Assembly: GCA_003260075.1 (NCBI GenBank)
Contig: QLIY01000320.1
Coordinates: forward strand, 94,318 to 158,317
Length of the DNA: 64,000 bases
Direction: 5' to 3'
From: Phallusia mammillata
Taxonomy: Eukaryota; Chordata; Ascidiacea; Phlebobranchia; Ascidiidae
Both the position numbers and the translations under genes were made by a program. Shown piece after piece: positions 1-12,100 of this stretch (position 1 is its first letter; every line of letters starts with the position of its first letter). A model generated the notes under the pieces. The model did not search any database, had not been told where the DNA came from, and worked only from the letters and a program-made list of their open reading frames with translations.

Positions 1-1034
1 TTTTCACATTTCTGCTTCGCTTTTTTCCTGTTAATTTGAGGCAAGCAATTTGGTTTCATTGTCTTGACGATGACAAAGTAAATGTTGGAACGTACGTACA
101 CCGCAAGATATTAGCCCAGAAGGTTTTTGCTAAAAATATTTGTAAGATGGCTTTATGTGTACAAACTCAATAGTTGGTGCAAAAGAAACAGAAGCGACAG
201 ATTTGAAGAGTAAAATCAACATTGGGTAGAGCTAACAAACTGTGGTTGGGTCGAAAATATCGGTGGTAGCTTATGTGGGGAGTTATAACGCGTTGTTGTA
301 TATGAAAATAGCTATCTACAAGTTGGAAGTATAGTGTGTTTGATTGTTGCGTGTCATTTCCATGAGAACTAAGGGTTGTCAAATGAGTTTAACCCGGAAA
401 AAAAAACAGTTCCCAACTTTTGATAAATATAATATGAAAGTTGAAAGGTACATAAAAATCGTTGCGACAATGGCAATAGAACAGGGAATGATTCCCAGAA
501 TCAATTTACCAGGTTTTATAACCAAGAGTCCACGTGGATTTCGTTTGATTATGGCCCTTAAGTTGTAATATGTTTGGATTAAGTAGTTTTTTTCTGTTTA
601 ACAAAAAAATCCATAAGAATTTGGGTTCATTATAAGCCGAATTCTCGTTTGTACATCAAGGCACGAAAAAAGTGAAAAATATGCAAATCGCAAACCTAAA
701 TACTTCACATACTTCCCAAAGTGCTCGTCACTTTAAATCTTAACCGAGCGTCCAGGGACAAGATGTCAAGCGTGCAGGGAAAAGAAAAACTTGAAACGAG
801 CTCAGGTTCAAGATTGGAAAGTAAGAGCTTGATGTTGCAGACGAGACGCACCACAAAGTGAAGTGGTTTAAAAGTCAACAAACTCCTCTCATCTTATCAG
901 TAGGTTTCACGGCTCGTGATGATAAACAGCGTAAAGGGTTTCGTTCGTAGCGTTTCAGTTGTTAAGTGGAGCACGGTATGTTGAGTTAAGTTGTTACGTT
1001 CCAATTTACAAAACTGTAGGCAGATTGAGGAATA

Positions 1035-1349
1035 CAGAGTCGTGAATGGGCCTGAAATTGTGTCCGAACCCGAATCGTTTTTGAGAAGCCCGTTTAGGCG
1101 CGATAGTTTGATTGACAGTCTATATATTAAAGCCAGAGAAAAGACCAAGACAACCAACACAATATACAATTGGTCTCGAACAAGGCGTTTTAGGGCTGTT
1201 TGACATTAGGTCAGGTCCAACCACTAGCTACTTAGTAGCTAAATTTATTTAAAAAAATACAGACACATAGTGTGTAAAGTCAGGCCCGAACCGCAAGCCC
1301 GATTTTTTAAAGAAACCTAAGCCCGAACCCGGCCCGACTTACAACTCTG
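1035..1349 (+). mobile_element. hAT-type MITE, family A
   Basis: The element starts CAGAGTCGTGAATGGGCC and ends CCCGACTTACAACTCTG, so its ends are inverted repeats of the CAGAGTTGTAA type. It is flanked by an 8-bp target duplication with one mismatch, gaggaata at 1027-1034 and gagggata at 1350-1357. An 8-bp duplication and CAG-type ends are hallmarks of hAT transposons. There is no transposase frame, so it is non-autonomous. Related copies lie at 10899-11205, 11600-11890, 40236-40579, 50152-50494 and, shortened, 51946-52035. Confidence 0.8.
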
Positions 1350-1840
1350 GAGGGATAAGTGCTAAGGATTGTAGACCAGGTTGTCTTATTTCAGATTTGT
1401 TAATCATTTAAATTTCCAAAAAATTGTGATATTCCACGCATATTTCAATCAACGCTTGTAACTTTTTGAAACAATTTGTTTAAATTCTTCCCTTTGCTGA
1501 CACCAACGTAAATTGAAGTTTGCGTTAGACGTAGTATATCAACGGACGGAAGTTTATGTGGAAACGTTTAGTTAATAAAGCATGTCGGTTATACTTGCTA
1601 CCCAAGTCAACGTAGTTTTTTCCGAGTAATGAACATATTCGGCGTGTTTAGTGTCTGGTTTGCTTCAATTGACCTGGCGTACTATGATTCATATATGAGT
1701 TGCCTTGATCGCTGGTCTGCATGAACGCTTCAGGGCTGATGTCTGTCATGGATGTGGATACAACATTTTTTTTAACCTTTGACCTCTAACAACACTCTAT
1801 TGTAACAAACCAGAAAAAGAAACTTTAACGTATATTTTTA

Positions 1841-1850
1841 TGTTTTGCAG
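1841..1850 (+). promoter_or_regulatory. 3' splice acceptor just upstream of the start codon
   Basis: A T-rich tract ending in TTTTGCAG at 1850 lies 9 bases before the ATG at 1860. No coding exon precedes it, so it is either the end of a 5'UTR intron or, as is common in ascidians, a spliced-leader trans-splicing site. This is inference from position and consensus only. Confidence 0.5.
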
Positions 1851-1859
1851 GAAATAAAT

Positions 1860-4800
1860 ATGCGTGCATTTATTTACTGTCTTGTTATTTTCACAACGAT
1901 CGCTGCACACGTGCATGCATCAGTTGTGGATTGTAGTTTCAACGAACGTAGATCTTTCTGTCGCTGGAAACGAGAATGGTTTGGAACTAGGAGAGGGGCG
2001 TGGAAAAGAAACGGGGGATTTTATAAAAACGCCCCACTAATGGACAGTCCAGGTCGGTTGGAAATAATAATTAGTTACAAAAATATCAAGGGCAAGTTTA
2101 TGTTTTAAACTAGTGTAGTATTTTGTGGAATGAAGCACTAAAGACAGGGGTACTGCATTTGGTGCTGAAATAATGGTTGTTTGGCTAAATCTGTAGAAAG
2201 CAAAGTTTCTTTGTTGACTGAATGTTGGTGATGCCCTAAAACAGGGGTCCGAAAATAGTGGTCGCGAAATATATTAAATTTCCCACGAATATTTGCATCG
2301 CATCTACAGTATTAATGAATTTCGTTTTTTTTAACCTTTTCGTTATTATTGCATTGTTACGTGTGACTACGTAACTATGACATAAAGTATATGTAACAAT
2401 GCAAAAAGTTAGGCGCACCTATGCAAGCATGCGTTTTCTTATTAGCTGTGTTCTCAACACAGAGCCCACAGTTCTCATTTGTTGGAATAAATACGTTCGT
2501 TTACCTATACTGTTTTATGTGAAAATAGCAACTGACAATAGCATAGTAGCAGTCTTAATATTGATATCTAGTTGATTAGTATTTTCCACAAACTTACATG
2601 CCAACAAAATGCTTGGGTCGCGAGAATTTAGAGCAATTTTTTCAGGGTCGCGCCAAAAAGTATTTGCAGACCTCTGCCCTAAAATACTGGTAAATTTAAA
2701 CGACTTTATGTATTCAACATTTTGATTAATGTTTACTTATAAACTTAAGTTTTGTAGTTTTCTTTAAATTATACCGTTATTGTTTTTTTTTTGGAAGTGC
2801 TTAATTGTTAAACTAATAATAAGAAGTAATCTAACGTACGCTCAAACGATACAAGCACATGAAAACACATTAATACTATTTAAAACAATGGAAGAAAGTT
2901 TGTATTTTTGGCAAAAAGTTCAAAATAGTCCAGAAATTTTACTTATTTTCGACCATTTTGAAGTGTGTATGTCCAGTCAAGTGAAAAATATAGAGGAACA
3001 ATGCTTGCTATTGGCTTTATATTTTTCTTGTTGTTTTGTACACCTCAACATAGAGAGTGTGGTAAATATAAACACTAATTTTGCATGTTATATGTTATGT
3101 CGGTAACAATTTCAGATAACTTCGCTTACTGTCGAGCCCGAAACCGTCCCGAAGGTTTCCGATCTCGACTTCGGAGCCCTTCGGTTGTTGTTCGGAATAA
3201 TTCGTGCTTCGTGTTCGGATTTTCGTCAAAGGGATCGAAGAAAGCTTATCCTGAGGGATTACAAATGCTCAGAGGTGAGAAGAAACAACTGAAAATATCT
3301 TGAGCGCGTTTATCATCTTTCCACCAATTGTGCCTTCAACTTTGTCGCGCTTTTTAACGTCCTAACGTTGCGCAGCTATTTCCGGTTTGGTGAATATCCC
3401 CCCCCCCAACGCAATTGTGCTGCTACGATTTGTATCACCGGCGAAATAAACTCAATTTAAATCTCTGCTATCTAAGGTGAACATTATTGCCTGGACATAT
3501 GGAAATGCTTGGGCGACCGGTTTGATTTGGTATGACGCCTTTCAATGTGCCTGGCGTACTATTGTTTAATTGTTTTTAATACTCACGTCTCTTATCAAGT
3601 CCTATACAGCGGTTATGCTAAGGTTGAAAATGCCAAGTGCTATAAAGACTTTGAACACTGGTTTTTAAAGAAAGTTGATTGCATTAAAGTGGACACGAGT
3701 TCGTCAACATTAAATTCTTAATTGTTTTCAATAATTTTTTTATTCTCCCAGTTTACCTCGTGGGCACTGGGGAATCCCCCGACAGGAGACTTCCCATTTT
3801 CGAGAACAAAGCCGGAAGTTGGGGCCGGATGTTACGTAAGGAAGTGATTGCACTCGACGAAGCCTTAAAAGATATAAAGGTGAATTGAGTTCTTTGTTTT
3901 CCTGCTTAACACGCGCAAATCACACCCGGGTGTACTAAGTAGTGTTACCCCATAGTTTATTTCAAGGTTTAAGATTTACTTTTATATCTTTGAGTAAAAT
4001 AAGCCAATGCCAAAAAGCTGTAACTGCCAGTTAATTGGCAAAAAAAGAAGTCGTTTATATCTGAAGATAGAACAATGACTTTTCGATAATTGCGACAATA
4101 TTTCGTTGAGAAAAAGGTGTTGAATGGGCTACAGTTAGGACCCCACCTTTAAGGGGTCTCAATCCGTAAGTTTTAGTGTTTGTGCCCTTTTACGAAGTTT
4201 TATGTGTAAAACTTAGTTTGGATGAGCAACCTTTTCCAAATTTCAGCAAAAGTCGTGAGTCACAATATTCCAATTTTATTCACACACATTCGGAATTCGG
4301 ATTCAATCTCGACCGCAAACAACTTAAGTGGTTCCACTCAATTAAACACTTGAGAGCACTGGAATTCGTTGGCAGTAGTTTCACACAGATTGGTGGGAGC
4401 TTCAGCAATTTTGAAGCGAAACGATGTGAATGTAAACAAACCCGTCCGAAATTGACCTTATTTTGACATCACAATGGGGCGGAAACGCTAACAATGAGTC
4501 GACGATTATGTTGAAGTGGAAGACATAGATGGGGGGAGGGGTTATGAGGCGGTTTAAATCGGTAAAAATGGTAAAATTGTGAGTTATAAAACACACCACA
4601 ATGTCAACAAATAATAAAGTTCGTTGACAAAATTTCTTTTTTTCATATTCACATTTTATGTCTTATAGTTTATAGCTCCCCCCCCCCAATTGTGAGTTAT
4701 AAAACACACCACAATGTCAACAAATAATAAAGTTCATTGACAAAATTCCTTTTTTCATATTCAAATTTTATGTCTAGTTTGGCTCAATGGTCGGCAACCG

Positions 4801-7358
4801 CTGGTTCGCAAGGAGTTCGTTACCGGGCCGTATACTATTTTAGGTTTAATGCTTTAAAACATCCCCCCCCCCCATGTATTCCGGGGCTGATGAATGTATT
4901 TTTTTTCTCACGACACCAATGCCTCGGTTTATTCAGGTAAACTTAAAAACTGAAAGTAATAAAATAGATTTCGACAAAACCATCTGAAAACGGTTTTTAC
5001 GATTATTTGTGTTGAAACCCTCACATCACACGTGTTTTGTTGAAACGTAGCGTGCCGCACGTACACACTTTGGGCAAAGAAGTAGAAACACCTTGGCCAA
5101 ATGCAACCTCTTATAACTAATTGTTGATGCGCTGTGACGTAACAAGGCCGGCTTGTTTTGTTTGGAACACATTTTTGAATGTAACATTGTTTACAACTTA
5201 TTAGCATAAAAAGCGTTCTGCGTTTGATATAAAGATATGGATTTAATACCAGGATACAATAATGGTTGTATTGCGTTTGCTGTATTTACTTGGTATTCCG
5301 TATTTATTCCTTACCACTCATCTTATGTTGCAGAGCGTTTCGATGCAGTTCGTAATCGAGGCGGTTCGCGGAGGTTCGGGCAAGGCTGTCGTCAAAATTG
5401 ATGACGTAGGATTGTACGCGTGCACTTTAGTAGGTGAGTTGCGTGAAGTTAAGTTGTATAACCGACCATTACGACCCAAACCTATTTGTTTACAAATGAA
5501 CACCGAAGGAGGCCTAACAGTTATAATCAGCAACCTACATTTAAGTGAAGTCAGTTTGGAATTATTCCAGTTTTATTCAAACTCAGTTTCGCACCCTTAA
5601 AGCTCGGTCTGAATTACAACTTCGGTAGGTAAAGTTCGATTCCGAACCACTTTGCTGCGTGAGTGAAGAAGTCCAATAAATACGTTGATTTTAAAGCCCG
5701 GAAAGACCCCTGTCGTGGGTTCGAATCCCACCGCAGACCAGATTTTTCTAGCCTGCGCCTTGCCATGTGCATGCTTGGTGATGAGCGGCTGATTCAGCCC
5801 CCCCCCCAAACGGTTTTTACGATTATTTGTGTTGAAACCCTCACATCACACGTGTGTTTTTGAAACGTAGCGTGCTGCACGTACACACTTTGTGCAAAGA
5901 AGCAAAAACACCTTCGCCAAATGCAACCTCTTATAACTAATTGTTGATGCGCTGTGACGTAACAAGGCCGGCTTGTTTTGTTTGGAACACATTTTTGAAT
6001 GTAACATTGTTTACAACTTATTAGCATAAAAAGCGTTCTGCGTTTGATATAAAGATATGGATTTAATACCAGGATACAATAATGGTTGTATTGCGTTTGC
6101 TGTATTTACTTGGTATTCCGTATTTATTCCTTACCACTCATCTTATGTTGCAGAGCGTTTCGATGCAGTTCGTAATCGAGGCGGTTCGCGGAGGTTCGGG
6201 CAAGGCTGTCGTCAAAATTGATGACGTAGGATTGTACGCGTGCACTTTAGTAGGTGAGTTGCGTGAAGTTAAGTTGTATAACCGACCATTACGACCCAAA
6301 CCTATTTGTTTACAAATGAACACCGAAGGAGGCCTAACAGTTTTAATCAGCAACCAACATTTAAGTGAAGTCAGTTTGGAATTATTCCAGTTTTATTCAA
6401 ACTCAGGTTCGCACCCTTAAAGCTCGACCTGAATTACAACTTCGGTAGGTAAAGTTCGATTCCGAACCACTTTGCTGCGTGAGTGAAGAAGTCCAATAAA
6501 TACGTTGATTTTAAAGCCCGGAAAGACCCCTGTCGTGGGTTCGAATCCCACCGCAGACTAGATTTTTCTAGCCTGCGCCTTGCCATGTGCATGCTTGGTG
6601 ATGAGCGGCTGATTCAGTACACGCCTTCAATGGGCCTGGCGTGGTATGATTTCTAAATAAGTGTGCCGTGATCGCCGGTCTGCATCGACGCTTCAGGGCC
6701 GATCCCAGCTATTCATCTATGCCTTAACTGATTTTAAAGCGTGTGGAATTCGTGTGGATTTGTGGCCTAAAAGTAAACAAATTCAATTGTGGTTATAAAC
6801 TAATGATGCCACGCAACTTTTAAGCCATTTTAGTGTTTGTTATCAATAGGGTTAAAATTACTAATAAAGACCACCACACAAAACAAAACGCTATACATAT
6901 AGGTATGATGTTGAAACAGGTTTAAAAAAACTAGGATACTTCTTGTAGTGTCGACATTAACACAAATCGGGGAATATTAAGTCTCTGTAAATACGAATCT
7001 TAATTTAAAACAAAATATTCTTTGAAACATTGAAACACCTGCTGAGAATGAAGATATTTCTCAACGAGTCAACATGTTTACGAAGTTTAAGTCAGAACAA
7101 TAAGGGGCTTTGGTGGTTTGTTGTGGAAACATAGACGGGTTGGTGGTTTGGGTTCGTCGGTTGAAACTTGGGACAATAGAGTTTGTGGGGTGAGTGAGGC
7201 TGGGTAATGGGGTTGAAAGGGTGATTAACTGATCTATACAGTGATCGTTTGAAAGAAGGGCAGAGCTTTTCTGTTAAAAATACACATTTCGGTTAATGCT
7301 ATTTTGGGTCGAGTAAACAATATTCTTTACCTTTTATATGCTATTAATATCAAGTTAA

Positions 7359-7442
<84 letters not shown>

Positions 7443-9078
7443 GCCGGATTGAAAATACAATTGCCAGAAGAGCTCTATAAACTTGATTCTTTACTTTCTG
7501 CGTCCTTTGAAGATTGTTTCATTTTCTTCATGAGAATTTTTTGTAAAACTGCTGCAACCAACACTTAATTTATGGCTGTCAAGGCATTTAACCATTAAAA
7601 CTATACTTAGCTTAAAACTATCGTTAACTCAACCGACGGCGATTCAAACTATGGTCGTCATGGTAACCCACACTCAACTTATGGTCGTCTTAGCAACCCC
7701 TTGTCGTTAAATCCAGCTTTTTTAATTTGTTTTCCTTTTATGATCAGCACCAACACTTTTTGACGGGGGCGAATTGAAACGAGAAAGTTCAAACACAAGA
7801 AATTCTCGACCTCGCAATGTGATGTTGGCCGGACAAGTCCCATCTCCGCTTGTTAAGGTGAGGGTTGGTTTGTAAGTTGAAAGGTTGCGGGTTCGAAACC
7901 CACCCTGTCATGCGATTTACAAATGCATTTCATGTTAGCAACGTAGGTTAGGCTCAAGCACATGTTTAAACTTGTAAATGTACAAACCAAAATGTGTGAC
8001 CAAGCCAGATGAGCCCCTGTCGCGGGTTCGAATCCCACCGCAAGCTATAGATTTTTCTAGCTTTTGCCTTGTCATATTTGGGAATGCTTGGAAGGCCAGC
8101 TTGGTTTGTTGTAACTCATTTAATTGGAATGACTTACAACGTCCTTATCTGTATTTGTCCTCTTTAGTGGGTTTAATCCATGCTTCCAAGGTAATCACAA
8201 CGTGCAGTATACGATAGAGGGCGCTATATGCATGGAAGCAAACCAAGTTGAATGTAGTTCAGGATGGACAAGAAAAATTGTTTTGGCCTTTTTTCAGGTT
8301 TACCCTGGTCCTTCTGAAGGCAGCTCTTTATCCCCCACTAGCGGTAGAACGGATAGCTTGCAGCTGATTGGTCATCTCCAATCAGGAACGCCCACGTCAG
8401 CACACGAGTTTACCAACCGGAAGTGGAAGAAACAAAAGAAGCGGAAGTCGAGACGTCGTCATAGAAACCGAAACAGAGGAGGAAGGAGGAAGAATAGAAA
8501 GCAAGATAGAAATCGGATCACTACAATTGGCGGTAGGAATGTTACCTTGATTCGAAGTACTTGCATTAAATTTTGGCCCATTGTCATGAAATGCTATGTC
8601 TTATAACCGAATTGTGCACTGCAAAATTATGATACGAAGGCCTTGAAAGCATCAAAACTTAACTTGAAACAATGAAACTCTCGAAATGTGTCTCAACGCA
8701 AAGAATTATCTAAACAGAACACAATTTTATTTTTTGATTTTTTTTTAATATTTTTTTTCAAATTTAATACACTTAATTTTAATTACCAAACTGAATACAA
8801 AGTTATTAAATTATTTGAGTTTAAAGCAATCAAAAAAAAGTCAGTTCAGCAAACCTTCCTGCTTTACACTGCACGTACAAATAACAAACAATGAATGCCC
8901 AACAATATTTATGTAAATCTCACCTAATCACAATTCACCTCCCTCTAACCCTGATTTTGACGTAACAGACTCTCCCGCGAGCAGCATCCTCCCTATTCTC
9001 CGCCCAGTTATGTGTGACTTCATAGAATACACCCGAAGATTACAGGGTTGTCTCCGAACTTTCTTCCAATCTTTGCAG

Positions 9079-9143
<65 letters not shown>

Positions 9144-12100
9144 GTGCAGGTCAGTGAGGTTGTCCGTTGTATAGATTATTACTGGAACTGATCATTAACT
9201 TATTAATTTCTGGAAATTGCTTCCATCCGTCGTTTATGATATGCTAAGGTGAACACACACACGTACAGAAATCAGCGTTCATGCAGATATTTATTCATAA
9301 GTCACAGTACGCCATTGCCATTCAATGCGTTGTTCCAAGCATTCCTATATGGCAATAATTAACATAAAGATAACAGAAAATCGATTGAAACAGTTTATGC
9401 CTAGAAAATTACCGAACCTTTACACAGGAAGTATATAGCTTCTTAATTAACCGAACGACTTTAGTGTGCTCACATTAATTGACAGTATCAACGAGTGGAA
9501 CTGGTTAAACGAATGAAAAAAAAGTTAAAAAAATGTTTTGGTCATTTACTCTTTTCAACTATATTTGACTTGAAGCACAAACCATTAAATTTTTGGTTTG
9601 GTTACACTAATTAAATACCCCCACCCCCCCCCCACAATGAAACTCTCGAAATGTGTCTCAACGCAAAGAATTATCTAAACACAACACAATTTTATTTTTT
9701 GAATTTTTTTTAATATTTTTTCTTTCAAATTTCAAACATTTTAATTACCAAACTGAATACAAACTTAATAAATTATTTGAGTTTAAAGCAATCAAAAAAA
9801 TGTCAGTTCAGCGAACCTTCCTGCTTTACACTGCACGTACAAATAACAAACAATGAATGCCCAACAATATTTTTTTAAATCTCACCTAATCACAATTCAC
9901 CTCCCTCTAACCCTGATTATGACGTAACAGACTCTCCGGCGAGCAGCATCCTCCCCATTCTCCGCCCAGTGATGTGTGACTTCATAGAATACACGCGAAG
10001 ATTACAAGGTTGCCTCAGAACTTTCTTCCAATCTCTGCAGAACCACCGGACTTCGTGCAGGTGAGTGGGGTTGTCCGTTGTATAGATTAGTACTGGAACT
10101 GATCATTAACGTATTTAATGTTTGCAAATTGCTTCCATCCGTCGTTTATGATATGCTAAAGTGAACACACACACGTACTGGAATCAACCCTGAAGCGTTC
10201 ATGTAGATACTCATTCATAAGTCACAGTACGCCATTGCCATTCAATGTGTTGTACCAAGCATTCCTATATGACAATAATTAACATAAAGATAACAGAAAA
10301 TCGATTGAAACAGTTTATGCCTAGAAAATTACCGAACCTTTACAGGAAGTATATGGCTTCTTAACTAACCGAACGAAATTAGTGTGCTCACATTAACTCA
10401 CAATATCAACGAGTGGAACTGGTTAAACGAATGCCCCCCCCCCAAAAAAATGTTTTGGTCATTTACTCTTTTCAACTATATTTGACTTGAATCACAAACC
10501 TTTAAAATTTTGGTTTGGTTACACTAATTAAATACCTCCGCTTAAATTGTGACGTCAATAACCTAATATTTTCAGAACTAGCTACAGCGAATTGGAAGTT
10601 TGCCTGCAGAACGCTGCTCAGTCATGCATACCATCACGTGACTTGTCGAGGGAGCGAATCGGAGAAATTCTCAACTCAACTTTGAGGGAGAACTTCCAAA
10701 CCAGACAGGTAAAAGTGTGATGTGTGTTCATCTGTACCTAGACTGGTTGCGTTATTTTATGCTAATTATAGCTGGTCATTTAATAAAGAAATTTACCAAA
10801 TCTTTTGACCTTTTATTGTTTTTGAAACACTTTTCTGGATTTTGTTTGTAAGTCTGATGAGGAATATAAGGGCCTTAAATCTCTTGTTTTTTTGTTGCTG
10901 TGAATTATTTCCGAGCCTAAAATACAAGCCCGATTTTTGAGAATCCTGTTTAGGCCCAAAAGTTTTTGACAGGCCTATACATTTAATAGCTCAGGAAATA
11001 CATAGACAACAAACACAATAAACAACTGATCTTGAACAAGCAGTTTTAGGGCGGTTTGACATTAGGTCAGGTCCAGCAACTGGCCACTTGGCTACTTAAA
11101 TTTATTCAAAAAACAACTGACACAGAGTGTAAAGTCAGGCCCGAATCAAGCCCGTTGTTTTTAAAAAGAAACCTAAGTCCGAACCCCACCCGACTTACAA
11201 CTCTGTTACGCTTTACTTAAAACCCAAGTTAAAACTGAAACAATGGTAACATTCCAGGTCTATTGTGAGCCCCCCCCCCACATTCATAGCTTAATTAGCA
11301 GATCATTGCTTGCCATTTACCTTGTCATTTATTTGTTTTTCTTTACAATTCGAAGGGAATATTACGCGGCTAATGAATGTCAGCGACAATCAACAGCAGA
11401 AGAATGCAACTTCGACGCTGAAACGATGATGAAATATGGGTTAAGTCTGCAATATCAATTTGCACACAACCCATTTTGCCTTCACTTGCCCCCCCCCCCC
11501 CAGACAGGTAAAAGTGTGATGTGTGTTCATCTGTACCTAGACTGGTTGCGTTATTTTATGCTAAAATTATAGCTGATCATTTAATAAAGAAATTTAACGG
11601 CTTAAATCTCTCGAAACCCGGTTTTTGATAATTCTGTTTAGGCCCGAAAGTTTGATTGACAGGCCTATATATTAAATCCTTATGAAAGAACAGACAACAA
11701 ACACAATAGACAATTGGTGTTGAACAAGGCGTTCTAGGGCTGTTTGACATGAGGTCAGGTCCAGCAACTGGCTACTTAGCTGGTTAAATATATTGAAAAA
11801 TACTGACACAAAGTGTAAAGTCAGGTCCGAATCAAGCCCGTTTTTAAAAAAAGACACCTAAGCCCGAACCCGGTCCGATTTACAACTCTGACTTAAAACC
11901 CAAGTTAAAACTGAAACAATGGAAACGTTCCAGGTATATTGTGAAGAGGAAGGAGCGTTTGTGTTCCCCGAGTTCGCTGTAGCGAAACAAAGCTTGCAAT
12001 GTGGCCCGAGATATTTCCAGAAGCTGACCGAATGCAGCGTACCTTTCTCGAGAATATTCCAACTTAAACATGGGAACCCGAGTTTATGCAAGTAAGTGAT

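Larger units (their letters stand above)
1..1859. other. 5' flanking region without a supported gene
   Basis: No exon chain can be supported here. A 68-codon open frame from 362 to 568 (+) has no recognisable domain and no clear splice context. The stretch holds one hAT-type element (1035-1349) and the tail of a tRNA-derived SINE near 1664-1760, whose GCGTACTATGATT motif recurs in other copies. The end of the stretch carries the splice acceptor of the first gene. Confidence 0.6.

Noticed and set aside
362..568. Small protein-coding gene at the left edge
   Set aside because: The product matches nothing I recognise, and there is no splice or start context; chance cannot be excluded.
2780..3106. 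108-codon open frame in MAM intron 1
   Set aside because: It is AT-rich, has no domain, and ends just before the true MAM exon 2 at 3116.
6154..6249. A second MAM exon 4 as a real tandem exon
   Set aside because: It lies in an 0.8-kb duplicate bounded by C10 and encodes the same residues; an allelic copy is simpler.
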